A DNA stretch of 64,000 nucleotides from DASSSQ01 sp963839285 (lineage in GTDB: Bacteria > Actinomycetota > Thermoleophilia > Gaiellales > Gaiellaceae): NCBI GenBank assembly GCA_963839285.1, contig CAWIUN010000020.1:248001-312000 (forward strand), written 5' to 3'. The notes below the pieces were generated by a model that was not told the DNA's origin, searched no databases, and saw only the letters and a list, made by a program, of their open reading frames with translations. A program made the translations under genes and the position numbers. How positions within the stretch are numbered: position 1 is the first letter of the stretch; the number at the start of each line of letters is the position of its first letter. Below are positions 51,485 through 60,688 of the stretch, one piece after another.

Positions 51485-51637
51485 GTGAGCCAGCTACCGA
51501 GGATCGGGCGCCGGGTGGGGCGCGGCCGCGACGACCGCACGCCGGTCTACGCCGCGAGCACGGTCTTCGTCGTCGTCGCCGTCGTCGTCGCCGTCGTCCT
51601 GGCCGCGGCCTGGGCGCTCTGGTTCGTGCTGCGCTGA
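51485..51637 (+). CDS. Small single-pass membrane protein (50 aa)
   Basis: GTG 51485 to TGA 51635-51637. A basic N-terminus (RIGRRVGRGRDDR) then one hydrophobic helix (TVFVVVAVVVAVVLAAAWAL) and WFVLR at the end: cytoplasmic N-terminus, membrane-anchored. It overlaps the tail of the opposite-strand gene, whose tail is the antisense low-complexity DDGDDDGDDDED, so the small gene is the more protein-like reading of the two. Possibly a subunit or regulator of a membrane complex. Confidence 0.45.
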   Translation: MSQLPRIGRRVGRGRDDRTPVYAASTVFVVVAVVVAVVLAAAWALWFVLR

Positions 51638-52234
51638 GCGGACGACGAAGCCCGCGTAGAGGAGCGCGACCGCCGCGGCGAAGAACGCCGCCGTCCGCGC
51701 GACCCCGAGGCCCGCGAGCGCGCTGCCCGCGGCCGCGACGCCGACGCCCGCGAGGATCAGCGTGTTCCCGAGCGGGCGCCGCCGCAGCGAGAGGAGCGCG
51801 ACGCCGACGACGGCGAGCGTCCCGAGCGAGTTGCCCGCGATCGCCGCGACCCGGGCGGGGAAGAGGTCGAGGTGCGCCTGGGCCTCCGGGATCGCGGTGC
51901 CGGCGAAGCCGCCGTGCAGCGGCACGGCAACCGCGATCCCGACGGCGAGGCCGCTCCAGAGGAGCGCCGCGGGCGCCGCCCAGCGCCGGCCGGAGAGGAG
52001 CAGCGAGCCGGCCCCGAGGAGCGGCGCGGTCAGCAGGCCGCCGCAGAGGTAGTAGACGCGGAAGGCGGCGGCGTCCCAGCCGGCCGCCGCGCCCCAGGCG
52101 AGCGCAGCCGAGGCGGCCGCGTAGCTGCCGAGCGAGGCGGCCCAGGCGAGGTGGGCGGGGGTGCGGCGCCGCGCCAGCGCGCCGGCGAGCCGGAGCGCGA
52201 GCAGCGCGGAGCCGAAGGCGAGCAGGACGTCCAC
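51494..52234 (-). CDS. Polytopic membrane protein of unknown function
   Basis: GTG 52234 (TTG 52243 possible). About seven hydrophobic segments: VDVLLAFGSALLALRLAGAL, HLAWAASLGSYAAASAALAW, YYLCGGLLTAPLLGAGSLLL, AALLWSGLAVGIAVAVPLHG, VAAIAGNSLGTLAVVGVALL, NTLILAGVGVAAAGSALAGL and TAAFFAAAVALLYAGFVVRS. The real end is probably near 51640, as the remaining ~50 residues are a low-complexity acidic/basic stretch opposite the small plus-strand gene. Confidence 0.6.
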   Translation of the reverse strand: MDVLLAFGSALLALRLAGALARRRTPAHLAWAASLGSYAAASAALAWGAAAGWDAAAFRVYYLCGGLLTAPLLGAGSLLLSGRRWAAPAALLWSGLAVGIAVAVPLHGGFAGTAIPEAQAHLDLFPARVAAIAGNSLGTLAVVGVALLSLRRRPLGNTLILAGVGVAAAGSALAGLGVARTAAFFAAAVALLYAGFVVRSAQHEPERPGRGQDDGDDDGDDDEDRARGVDRRAVVAAAPHPAPDPR

Positions 52235-52314
52235 GACCCGCAAGCGTAGTCGGGCCGCGCCGTGCTCAGCGGGGTCGCGGCCGCGCGCGCCGCCGCCGCA
52301 GCTAAGGTCTGGCC

Positions 52315-53460
52315 GTGGCAGCAAAGAAGTACCTGTTCGCGCCGGGACCGACGCCCGTGCCGCCGCAGGTGCTCGCGGCGATGGCCGAGCCGGTCGTCCA
52401 CCACCGCGCCGCCGACTTCCGCGTCGTCTACGAGCGCGCGCTGGCGCGGCTGCGGCAGGTCTTCCGCACCGAGCAGGACGTCCTCCTCTTCACCGCCTCC
52501 GGCACCGGGGTGATGGAGTCCGCGTTCGCGAACCTCTGCGACGCCGGCGACCCCGTGCTCGTCGTCTCGGCCGGCGGCTTCGGCGAGCGCTGGCAGCAGC
52601 TCGCCCGCGCCTACGCCGTCGACCTCGACGTGCTCGAGTACGAGTGGGGCGAGACGCCGCAGGCCGACGACGTCGCCGCGAGGCTCGCCGCGAAGCCCGC
52701 CGAGGTCGTCTTCTGCCAGCACTCCGAGACCTCGACCGGGGTCGTCTCGGACGTCCGCGCGATCGCCGCCGCCGCCCACGAGGCGGGCGCGCTCTGCGTC
52801 GTCGACGCGATCTCGTCGCTCGGCGCCGTCCCGCTCGAGCTCGACGCGTGGGGCCTCGACGTCGTCCTCTCCGGCTCGCAGAAGGCGCTGATGACGCCGC
52901 CCGGGCTGGCGATGGCCGCCGTCTCGGACGCCGCCTGGGAGCGGCTCGGCTCGGGCCCCCGGTTCTACTTCGACTGGCGCAGGACCCGCGACGCGCAGGC
53001 GAAGCTCGACGCGCCCTTCACGCCGGCGGTCTCGCTGATCGCGGGCCTCGACGTCGCGCTCGGGATGCTGCTCGAGGGCGGGCTCGAGCAGGCGTTCGCC
53101 CACCACGCCCGCCTCGGCCGCGCCTGCCGCGAGGGCGTCAAGGCGATGGGCCTCGAGCTCTTCTCGCCCGACGAGGACCGCTCCGCCGTCGTCACGGCCG
53201 TCCGCTCGCCCGAGGGCGTCGACTCGGACGAGCTGCTGAAGCTGCTGAACGACCGCTTCGGGATCACGCTCGCGCCGGGCCAGGGCCGGCTCAAGGGCAC
53301 GGCGTTCCGGATCGGCCACATCGGCTGGTACGACGTCTTCGACATCACGACCGCGCTCGCGGCGCTCGAGCTGGCCCTCGTCGAGCTCGGCGCCGAGGTC
53401 GAGCGCGGCATCGCCGTCACCCGGGCGCTCGAGGCGTTCGAAGAGCCGGTCTCCGTCTGA
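52315..53460 (+). CDS. Class V aminotransferase, probable serine-pathway enzyme
   Basis: GTG 52315; GCTAAGGT 10-20 bases upstream is a plausible -10 for a leaderless start. YLFAPGPTPVPPQVLAAMAE, LLFTASGTGVMESAFANLCD, CQHSETSTGVVSDVRAIAAA, CVVDAISSLGAVPLELDAWG and VLSGSQKALMTPPGLAMAAV (PLP lysine). Family of serine-pyruvate/alanine-glyoxylate aminotransferases. Directly upstream of serA, so phosphoserine or serine transamination is likely. Intact. Confidence 0.85.
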   Translation: MAAKKYLFAPGPTPVPPQVLAAMAEPVVHHRAADFRVVYERALARLRQVFRTEQDVLLFTASGTGVMESAFANLCDAGDPVLVVSAGGFGERWQQLARAYAVDLDVLEYEWGETPQADDVAARLAAKPAEVVFCQHSETSTGVVSDVRAIAAAAHEAGALCVVDAISSLGAVPLELDAWGLDVVLSGSQKALMTPPGLAMAAVSDAAWERLGSGPRFYFDWRRTRDAQAKLDAPFTPAVSLIAGLDVALGMLLEGGLEQAFAHHARLGRACREGVKAMGLELFSPDEDRSAVVTAVRSPEGVDSDELLKLLNDRFGITLAPGQGRLKGTAFRIGHIGWYDVFDITTALAALELALVELGAEVERGIAVTRALEAFEEPVSV

Positions 53461-53461
53461 G

Positions 53462-55012
53462 TTGAAGGTCCTCGTCCGGGAGACGATCGCCGACGCGGGA
53501 GTCGAGCTCCTGCGGAGCAAGTTCGACGTCGACGTCGACGGCGACTCGGACCTGGCCGAGACGATCGGCCGCTACGACGCGATCGTGATCCGCTCGGCGA
53601 CGACGCTGACCGCCGAGCTGATCGAGCGGGGCGAGCGGCTGAAGGTGATCGGCCGCGCGGGCGTCGGCGTCGACAACGTCGACGTCGAGGCGGCGACGCG
53701 CCGCGGGATCGTCGTCGCGAACGCCCCCGAGTCGAACGTCGTCTCGGCCGCCGAGCACACCGTCGGCCTGCTGGTCGCGCTCGCCCGCAACATCCCGCAG
53801 GCGCACGCCGCCCTGACGCAGGGCCGCTGGGAGCGCTCGAGATGGGGCGGGGTCGAGCTCGCCGACAAGACGCTCGCCGTGCTCGGCTTCGGCCGGATCG
53901 GCCAGCAGGTCGCCCGGCGCGCGATCGGGCTGCAGATGCGCGTCGTCGGCTACGACCCGTTCGTCTCGGCCGACCGCTACCGCGAGCTCGGCGTCGAGCA
54001 GGCGGAGACGCTGGCCGAGGCGCTCGCGGCCGCCGAGTTCGTGACCCTGCACGCGCCGCTGACCGCCGAGACGCGGGGGCTCGTCGACCGCGAGACGATC
54101 GCGCTGATGCGGGACGGCGTCCGCCTCGTCAACGCCGCCCGCGGCGCGCTCGTCGACGAGGAGGCGCTCCACGAGGCGCTCGTCTCCGGCAAGGTCGCGG
54201 GCGCCGCGCTCGACGTCTGGTCGGAGGAGCCGTACACGGGCCCGCTGCTCGAGCTCGACACCGTCGTCGCGACGCCGCACCTGGCCGCCTCGACCGACGA
54301 GGCGCAGGACCGTGCGGGCGTGATCGTCGCCGAGCAGGTGGCGGCCGCGCTCGAGGGCGGCCTCGTCACGAACGCCGTCAACATCCCGGTGATCAACCCC
54401 GAGGACCTCGAGGTGCTCGGGCCGTACCTCTCGCTCGCCGCCGAGCTCGGCAGGCTCGCGATGGCGCTCGCCGACGGCAGCCCGCAGCGGCTGCGGCTCG
54501 AGTACTACGGCCAGCTCGCCGACTACGACACGCGCCTGCTGACCGTCGCGGCGCTGAACGGCGCCTTCCAGGGAGCCGTCGAGCACAAGGTCAACTACGT
54601 GAACGCGCCGCTCGTCGCCGCCGAGCGCGGCATCGACGTGCAGGAGGAGAAGCAGCGGCGCTCCCGCGACTTCACGAACCTCGTCGCCGTCGCCGCCGAC
54701 GACGTGCGCGTCGCGGGCACGACGATCGGGAGCGAGAACCGCAACTGGCTCGTCTCGGCCTTCGGGTTCGAGCTCGAGATGGAGCTGGCGCCGCGGCTCG
54801 TCTTCCTCCAGTACGACGACGTGCCGGGCGTGATCGGCCGCGTCGGCACGCTCTTCGGCGAGGCCGGGATCAACATCGCGAACATGGCCGTCTCGCGCGA
54901 CAACCGCGCCGGCAAGGCCGTGATGGCCCTCTCCGTCGACGCCGCGCCCGGGCCCGAGCTCGTCGAGCGGCTGCGCGCGGGCGGCTTCGACGACGTGCGC
55001 CTGATCGGCTAG
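53462..55012 (+). CDS. serA: D-3-phosphoglycerate dehydrogenase
   Basis: TTG 53462, one base after the previous stop. LKVIGRAGVGVDNVDVEAAT, LAVLGFGRIGQQVARRAIGL (NAD), VNAARGALVDEEALHEALVS, then the long-form extension: the ASB domain and a C-terminal ACT domain (PRLVFLQYDDVPGVIGRVGT, EAGINIANMAVSRDNRAGKA). 516 aa, the size of actinobacterial SerA, regulated by serine. With the preceding aminotransferase it forms a serine operon. Confidence 0.96.
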   Translation: MKVLVRETIADAGVELLRSKFDVDVDGDSDLAETIGRYDAIVIRSATTLTAELIERGERLKVIGRAGVGVDNVDVEAATRRGIVVANAPESNVVSAAEHTVGLLVALARNIPQAHAALTQGRWERSRWGGVELADKTLAVLGFGRIGQQVARRAIGLQMRVVGYDPFVSADRYRELGVEQAETLAEALAAAEFVTLHAPLTAETRGLVDRETIALMRDGVRLVNAARGALVDEEALHEALVSGKVAGAALDVWSEEPYTGPLLELDTVVATPHLAASTDEAQDRAGVIVAEQVAAALEGGLVTNAVNIPVINPEDLEVLGPYLSLAAELGRLAMALADGSPQRLRLEYYGQLADYDTRLLTVAALNGAFQGAVEHKVNYVNAPLVAAERGIDVQEEKQRRSRDFTNLVAVAADDVRVAGTTIGSENRNWLVSAFGFELEMELAPRLVFLQYDDVPGVIGRVGTLFGEAGINIANMAVSRDNRAGKAVMALSVDAAPGPELVERLRAGGFDDVRLIG

Positions 55013-55335
55013 CCACGCGGGTCGAGCCGGGTGACGATCCGCCGCATGCGCCGCTCGACCTTCTCGACGATCCAGTAGCCGCGCCCGCGGTCGACGACCC
55101 GCTCGAGGTGGACCGCCTCGTGGCCGGGGCGCAGCAGGAAGCGGGCAGGGTGCTCGCGGATGCGCTCGTAGTCGGCGAGCGGCGCGGCGATCCGGTCGGC
55201 GCAGGAGGCGTCGCTGCACTCGCAGACGAACTCGGCCTCGTCCGCCTCGAACCGCTCGGCGGCGCCGGCGATCGCCTCGTTGACCTCGCGGAACAGCACC
55301 TCCGCCTCGGCCATGCGCGTCTCCCGATCGTCCAT
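55009..55335 (-). CDS. Hypothetical protein with Cys motif (108 aa)
   Basis: ATG 55335. A conserved-looking actinobacterial small protein: EVLFREVNEAIAGAAERFEA, FVCECSDASCADRIAAPLAD (C-x-C-x5-C, metal-site-like) and YERIREHPARFLLRPGHEAV. Convergent with serA (4-base overlap). Function unknown. Confidence 0.7.
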   Translation of the reverse strand: MDDRETRMAEAEVLFREVNEAIAGAAERFEADEAEFVCECSDASCADRIAAPLADYERIREHPARFLLRPGHEAVHLERVVDRGRGYWIVEKVERRMRRIVTRLDPRG

Positions 55336-55400
55336 CTCGTCTCTGCCGAGAAAACGAACGACGTCCCGGCTCCGGTTTCGCTCCGGGTAGCGTTCCGCGG

Positions 55401-55883
55401 ATGAGCGCGTTCCCGGAGCCGGTCGAGCGGGTCGCCCGGGTCCTGCGCGAGGCCGCCGCCGAGGGGCGGATCGAGCAGTTCAGCGAGGGGACGCCGACGG
55501 CCGCGGCCGCCGCGCGCGCGATCGGCTGCGAGCCGGCGCAGATCGTCAAGTCGCTCGTCTTCGACCTCGACGGCCGCTTCGCCGTCGCGCTCGTCCCCGG
55601 CGACAGGCGCGGCGACCCGACCAAGGTCGCGGCCGCCGCCGGGGCCGCCCGCGCCCGGGTCGCGAGCCCGGAGCAGGTGCTGCGCGCGACCGGCTTCGAG
55701 CCCGGCGCGGTCGCGCCCTTCCCGCTGCCCGCCGTCGAGACCGTGCTGGTCGAGCGGCTGCTGCTCCAGCAGCCGCTCGTCTGGTGCGGCGCCGGCTCGG
55801 CGGAGCACATGCTCGGGATCGCCCCGCCCGAGCTGCTGCGGCTCGCCCGCGGCCGCGCGATCGACCTCGTCGAGCGTGGGTAA
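55401..55883 (+). CDS. YbaK/EbsC-family aminoacyl-tRNA deacylase (160 aa)
   Basis: ATG 55401. IEQFSEGTPTAAAAARAIGC, EPAQIVKSLVFDLDGRFAVA (the invariant lysine), DRRGDPTKVAAAAG and AEHMLGIAPPELLRLA. Hydrolyses mis-charged tRNA in trans. Its stop lies 35 bases before ilvE. Confidence 0.85.
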   Translation: MSAFPEPVERVARVLREAAAEGRIEQFSEGTPTAAAAARAIGCEPAQIVKSLVFDLDGRFAVALVPGDRRGDPTKVAAAAGAARARVASPEQVLRATGFEPGAVAPFPLPAVETVLVERLLLQQPLVWCGAGSAEHMLGIAPPELLRLARGRAIDLVERG

Positions 55884-55917
55884 GCTCTGGGTGGGCCAAT
55901 CCGAAGGGAGCGAATCC

Positions 55918-56844
55918 GTGCAAGAGACCGAGAAGATCTGGATGAACGGCGAGCTGGTCGACTGGGCCGACGCGAAGGTCCACGTCGGCACGCACGGGCT
56001 CCACTACGGCACGGGCGTCTTCGAGGGGATCCGCTGCTACGAGACCGAGCAGGGCCCGGCGGTCTTCCGGCTCGGCGAGCACCTGGCGCGGCTCTACGAC
56101 TCGGCGAAGCTGCTCTACATGGAGCTGCCCTACTCGCTCGAGGAGCTGCGCGCCGCCACCCACGACACGATCGCGGCCAACGGCCTCGCCGAGTGCTACA
56201 TCCGTCCGATCGCCTACATCGGCTACGGCGAGCTCGGCGTCGACCCGCGCGGCAACGGCACCGACGTCGTGATCATGACCTGGCCCTGGGGCGCCTACCT
56301 CGGCGAGGAGGGCCAGAAGCGCGGCATCCGCTGCAAGATCTCGTCCTGGAAGCGCGTCGGCCCGAACACGATCCCGCACGTCGCCAAGGCGACCGGCATC
56401 TACCTCAACTCGATGCTGGCGACGACCGAGGCGAAGCGGATGGGCTACGACGAGGGGATCCTGCTCACCGACGAGGGCACGGTCGCCGACGGCCCCGGCG
56501 AGAACATCTTCGCGATCAAGTCCGGCACGCTCTACACGCCCGACCTCTCCGCCTCGATCCTGCCCGGGATCACGCGCCACACGGTCATGTCCCTCGCCCG
56601 CGACCTCGGCTACGAGGTGGTCGAGAAGGAGCTGATCCGCACCGAGCTCTACCTCGCCGACGAGCTGTTCATGACCGGCACGGCCGCCGAGGTGACGCCC
56701 GTCCGCTCGGTCGACGACCAGCTGATCGGCGATCCGGGCCCGATCACGCAGGAGATCCAGGCGGCCTACGCCGACTGCGTGCGCGGCCGGACCGACCGCT
56801 ACGCGCACTGGCTCGAGCACGTCCCCGCGCGCGCCGAGGCTTGA
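55918..56844 (+). CDS. ilvE: Branched-chain amino acid aminotransferase
   Basis: GTG 55918 after GAAGGGAG. IWMNGELVDWADAKVHVGTH, GLHYGTGVFEGIRCYET, CYIRPIAYIGYGELGV, NTIPHVAKATGIYLNSMLAT (PLP lysine) and DGPGENIFAIKSG. 308 aa, standard fold-type IV. Makes or degrades Leu, Ile and Val. The TTGA overlap couples it to the DegT gene. Confidence 0.92.
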   Translation: MQETEKIWMNGELVDWADAKVHVGTHGLHYGTGVFEGIRCYETEQGPAVFRLGEHLARLYDSAKLLYMELPYSLEELRAATHDTIAANGLAECYIRPIAYIGYGELGVDPRGNGTDVVIMTWPWGAYLGEEGQKRGIRCKISSWKRVGPNTIPHVAKATGIYLNSMLATTEAKRMGYDEGILLTDEGTVADGPGENIFAIKSGTLYTPDLSASILPGITRHTVMSLARDLGYEVVEKELIRTELYLADELFMTGTAAEVTPVRSVDDQLIGDPGPITQEIQAAYADCVRGRTDRYAHWLEHVPARAEA

Positions 56845-57962
56845 GCACCCAGACGCAGATCCCGCTCTCGTCGCCCTGGATCGACGAGCGCGACGTCGAG
56901 CGCGTCGTCGAGGTGCTGCGCTCGGGCTGGATCTCGCTCGGGCCGACCGGGGCCCGCTTCGAGGAGCTGCTCGCCGGCTTCGTCGGCGCGCCGCACTGCG
57001 CGGCCGTCTCCTCGGGGACGGCGGGCCTGCACCTCTGCGTGCGCGCCGCCGGCGTCGGCCCCGGCGACGAGGTGATCACCTCGCCCTACTCGTTCGCCGC
57101 CTCGGCGAACTGCGCGATCTACGAGGGCGCGACGCCCGTCTTCGCGGACGTCGACCCGCGCACCTTCAACCTCGACCCGGCCGCGGTCGAGGCTGCCGTG
57201 ACGGACAGGACGAAGGCGATCGTGGCGGTCGACATCTTCGGCTACCCCTGCGAGCTCGACGAGCTGCGTGCGATCTGCGACCGGCACGGCCTGGCGCTGA
57301 TCGAGGACGCCTGCGAGGCGCTCGGCGCCGAGTACAGGGGCGCCCGGCTCGGCTCGCACGGCCATCCCGCCGTCTTCGCCTTCTACCCGAACAAGCAGAT
57401 GACGACGGGGGAGGGCGGCGCGATCACGACCGGCTCGGACGCCGAGCACGAGCTCTTCGTCTCGCTCCGCAACCAGGGGCGGCTCGAGACGAGCTCGTGG
57501 CTCCAGCACGGGCGGCTCGGCTACAACTACCGCCTCGACGACCTCTCCGCCGCCCTCGGCGTCGGCCAGCTCGAGCGGCTCGACGAGATCCTCGCCGCCC
57601 GCGCCGAGGTCGCGGAGCGCTACACGGCGCTGCTCGAGGGCGTCGAGGTCGAGACGCCGCTGCCCGACGACGCCGACCACGTCCGCTCCTGGTTCGTCTA
57701 CGTCGTCGAGCTGCCGCAGGGCGTCGACCGCGACGGCGTCATCCGCGAGCTGGGGAAGCGGGGGATCGCGTCGGCCCCGTACCTGCCGTCGATCCACCTG
57801 CAGCCGTACATGCGCGAGCGCTACGGCTTCTCGGAGGGGATGTTCCCGGTCTCCGAGGACTGCTCCGCCCGGACGCTGGCGCTGCCGTTCCACGCGCGCC
57901 TGCCGGCCGAGGACGCCGAGCGCGTCGTCGACGAGCTCCGCTCAGTGCTCGCGTCGCTGTAG
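56841..57962 (+). CDS. DegT/DnrJ/EryC1/StrS-family sugar aminotransferase
   Basis: TTG 56841 overlaps ilvE. IPLSSPWIDERDVERVVEVL, SGWISLGPTGARFEELLAGF, HCAAVSSGTAGLHLCVRAAG, FAFYPNKQMTTGEGGAITTG (PLP lysine) and NYRLDDLSAALGVGQLERLD. 373 aa, intact. Transaminates a keto-sugar nucleotide for a surface glycan; the coupling to ilvE is positional. Confidence 0.9.
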   Translation: MSTQTQIPLSSPWIDERDVERVVEVLRSGWISLGPTGARFEELLAGFVGAPHCAAVSSGTAGLHLCVRAAGVGPGDEVITSPYSFAASANCAIYEGATPVFADVDPRTFNLDPAAVEAAVTDRTKAIVAVDIFGYPCELDELRAICDRHGLALIEDACEALGAEYRGARLGSHGHPAVFAFYPNKQMTTGEGGAITTGSDAEHELFVSLRNQGRLETSSWLQHGRLGYNYRLDDLSAALGVGQLERLDEILAARAEVAERYTALLEGVEVETPLPDDADHVRSWFVYVVELPQGVDRDGVIRELGKRGIASAPYLPSIHLQPYMRERYGFSEGMFPVSEDCSARTLALPFHARLPAEDAERVVDELRSVLASL

Positions 57963-58607
57963 CGGCGCGAGCCGGGCGACGCAGAGGTCGGGCCGGACGA
58001 AGACGTCGAGCCCCTCGACGCGGAGATCCGAGCCGAGCTGCTCGAGCGCCCCGTCGATCAGCCCCTGGTGGACGGCGCAGACGACCTCCGGGTTCGTCTC
58101 CGCGAGCTCGTGGAAGGGGCAGCGCCGCATGCCGATGCCGCCCTCGGCCGGCTCGGGCGCGAAGCCCTGCTCGGCCAGGAGGCCGGAGACCTCCGCGGTC
58201 GTGCGCTCGTCGTCGACGCGGACGAGCGGCAGGGGCCGCCGGACGAGGTAGCGGCCCCAGGCGCGTCCGGCCGCCTCCGCCCGCTCGGACCCGTCCTCGA
58301 GCTCGGCGAGCGTGCCGGTCAGGATCGTCGCCAGCAGCCGGTGCTCGTCGCGGCCGCCCGCGTGCGCCTCGGGGGCGAGCGCGTAGAGGATCCGCGGCCG
58401 GCCCGGGCCGGTCTGCTCGGCGGCCCGCGAGCTGACGAGCTCGGCGTCGCGGAGGATCCCGAGATGCCAGCGCACGGTGTTCTGGTGCAGGCCGAGCCGC
58501 TCGGAGAGCTGGGCGACGTCGAGGCCCGCGGGCGCCCCGCGCAGCTCCTCGACGAGCCGGCGGCGGCGCTCGTCGGCGAGCGCCCGGTGGGTCGTCCCCG
58601 CTTCCAT
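57942..58607 (-). CDS. HTH regulator of the SufR-like (COG2345) type, probably Fe-S sensing
   Basis: ATG 58607 with CTTGGAGAA upstream. Winged HTH: DVAQLSERLGLHQNTVRWHL and GILRDAELVSS. The C-terminal domain ends MRRCPFHELAETNPEVVCAV HQG-type: the C-P-F-x-E-L-A ... V-C-A-x-H signature whose cysteines hold an iron-sulfur cluster in SufR-like regulators. Divergent from nirK and ric, so a nitric-oxide-sensitive cluster controlling both is a natural inference. Convergent with degT (21-base overlap). Confidence 0.8.
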   Translation of the reverse strand: MEAGTTHRALADERRRRLVEELRGAPAGLDVAQLSERLGLHQNTVRWHLGILRDAELVSSRAAEQTGPGRPRILYALAPEAHAGGRDEHRLLATILTGTLAELEDGSERAEAAGRAWGRYLVRRPLPLVRVDDERTTAEVSGLLAEQGFAPEPAEGGIGMRRCPFHELAETNPEVVCAVHQGLIDGALEQLGSDLRVEGLDVFVRPDLCVARLAPLQRREH

Positions 58608-58688
58608 TTCTCCAAGAAGAATAGGGCATCTCCCGGGCGCGACGATCCGCAAAAACCCCTGATTGCGGGGCTAAAGGTTTCTCCTAGA
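58607..58688. promoter_or_regulatory. Putative operator pair between the SufR-like gene and nirK
   Basis: TTTCTCCAAGA (58607-58617) and TTTCTCCTAGA (58678-58688) are near-identical direct repeats 71 bases apart, one at each promoter, in a relatively A/T-rich 115-base intergenic region. CCCCTGATTGCGGGG (58657-58671) between them can form a small hairpin. Candidate binding sites of the adjacent regulator. Confidence 0.5.
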
Positions 58689-58721
58689 TTCGTCGTGAAA
58701 ATCAGGACAAGGAGGAATCCG

Positions 58722-59922
58722 GTGGCACATTCAGGTACGGCAGGCAGGCTCCCGGTGACGACGCCGGGCACCTCGGAGCCGCACGACCGCGACTCGCACG
58801 CAGGGCTGAAGATCGCGGCGCTCCTGCTCGGCATCCTCGTCGGGGTGCTCGCGATCGTGACGGTGCTGATGTGGGCGGACGCCCACGAGGCGCGGACGCA
58901 GGCTGCGGCGCCCGCGCAGGGCGGCGCCGGCGCAGGAGATGACCGGCATGCGACGGCCGCGCCCGCCGTCGGCGCGGTCGCGACGCCGAGCTTCGCGGGT
59001 CTCGCGCCCGCGAACGCCGCCGCGCTCGCGGCCGCGCACGCGGCCGTCCCGGCGGAGCTGCCGGCGCTGACGCCCGGGCCCGGTCGTCAAGGTCAACCTC
59101 GGCATCAGCCACAAGGTGATCGAGATCGCCCCGGGGATCCGCTACGACGCCTGGACGTTCGGCGGCGGCGTGCCCGGCCCGATCGATGCACGCGCGCCAG
59201 GGCCAGACGGTGCGGGTGACGCTGCGGAACGACTCGCCGATGCCGCACTCGGTCGACTTCCACGCGGCGCGCTCGCGGCGCCGAACGTGGACTTCGTCGA
59301 CGTCGCGCCGGGCAAGTCCTTCACGTTCTCCTTCAAGGCCGAGAAGCCCGGGCGTCTTCATGTACCACTGCGGCACCAAGCCGGTGCTGGCGCACATCGC
59401 CAACGGCATGTACGGCGCGATCGTCGTCGACCCGGCCGAGCCGAAGCTGCTGCCGCCCGTCCACCACTCCTACGTGCTCGTCTCCGGCGAGTGGTACCTG
59501 AACGCGCCCGGGCTCGACGGGCGACGCCCGCCGGCGCTCGACATGGTCAAGGCGCACCAGATGACGCCCGGACTGGGTGACCTGGAACGGGTACGCGGGC
59601 CAGTACGTCGCCCATCCGCTCGAGGCGCACCCCGGTCACACGGTCCGCTTCTACGTCGTCGACGCGGGGCCGAGCCTGTCGACCACGTTCCACGTCGTCG
59701 GCACCGTGCTGCAGCGGGCCTGGGTGGACGCGGGCGTGCAGCGACCCGCCCGAGCACGACGTCCAGACGGTGGCCGTGCCTGCCGGCGGCGGCGGCATCT
59801 TCGACGTGACGATCGACAAGCCCGGCCTCTACCCGTTCGTCTCCCACGCCTTCGCCAGCGTCGACATGGGCCAGGTCGGCCTGCTGAACGTCGGCGGCGT
59901 CGAGGGGACGATGAGCCACTAG
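58722..59922 (+). CDS. nirK: Copper-containing nitrite reductase (NirK/AniA-like), membrane-anchored, frame-broken
   Basis: GTG 58722 after AAGGAGG. One membrane segment (IAALLLGILVGVLAIVTVLM), then two cupredoxin domains. MPHSVDFHAA supplies type-2/type-1 histidines; VFMYHCGTKPVLAHIANGMY is the C-x7-H-x4-M type-1 copper site; STTFHVVGTVLQRAWVDAG and YPFVSHAFASVDMGQVGLLN supply domain-2 residues including the remaining type-2 histidine. At least six single-base insertions (near 59085, 59190, 59275, 59350, 59572 and 59745). Reduces nitrite to NO outside the membrane; C-x7-H is one residue shorter than in classic NirK. Confidence 0.75.
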
Positions 59923-59997
59923 CTCCGGATGCCACCGGACACGGGGCCGCGGGCGACCGCGGCCCCGCGACTCTCACCGACCGAAAGGAACCGACCC

Positions 59998-60681
59998 GTG
60001 ATCGCTCCCACCGCCACCGTCGCCGAGCTCGTCGTCGCCGAACCCGGCAGAGCCCGCGTCTTCGAGCGGCTCGGCCTCGACTACTGCTGCGGCGGCGGGC
60101 GCACGCTCGCCGACGCCTGCCGCCGCCGCGGGCTCGACGTCGCCGCGGTCGTCGCCGAGCTCGACTCGGAGCCCGCCGGCGCCGCTGCCTGCGACGTCGC
60201 GGGGCTCTCGAGCGCCGAGCTCTGCGACCACATCGTCTCGCGGCACCACGCGCGGCTCCGCGAGGAGCTGCCGCGGCTCACGGGCCTGCTGGACAAGGTC
60301 GTCCGCGCGCACGGCGCCGACGACCCGCGGCTCGTCTTCGTCCGCGGCGCCTTCCTCGACCTGCGCCGCGACCTCGAGCGCCACACCGCCGACGAGGAGA
60401 CGACGCTCTTCCCGGCGATCGTCGCCGGCGAGGGCGCGGAGGTCGCGCCCTTCGAGGACGACCACACCGCCGCGGGCGCGCTGCTCGAGCGGCTCTCCGA
60501 GCTCACCGACGGCTACGACCCGGGCGGCGCGCTCTGCAACACCCACCGCGCGACCCTGCACGCGCTCGCGCAGCTGCAGGACGACCTGCACCGCCACATC
60601 CACGAGGAGAACAACGTCCTCTTCCCGCGGGTCGCCGGCCGGCGGTCGCTGCTGGAGGAACGGTCGCCCGGCGTGCGATGA
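59998..60681 (+). CDS. ric: Iron-sulfur cluster repair di-iron protein (RIC/ScdA/YtfE)
   Basis: GTG 59998 after AAAGGAA. N-terminal DUF542: RARVFERLGLDYCCGGGRTL (CCGGG). Hemerythrin-like domain with the di-iron ligands spread over HIVSRHHARLREELPRL, RHTADEETTLFPAIV, FEDDHTAAGALLERL and HRHIHEENNVLFPRV. 227 aa, intact. Repairs clusters damaged by NO or oxidants, which fits its place after nirK. Confidence 0.93.
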   Translation: MIAPTATVAELVVAEPGRARVFERLGLDYCCGGGRTLADACRRRGLDVAAVVAELDSEPAGAAACDVAGLSSAELCDHIVSRHHARLREELPRLTGLLDKVVRAHGADDPRLVFVRGAFLDLRRDLERHTADEETTLFPAIVAGEGAEVAPFEDDHTAAGALLERLSELTDGYDPGGALCNTHRATLHALAQLQDDLHRHIHEENNVLFPRVAGRRSLLEERSPGVR

Positions 60682-60688
60682 TCGCCGC

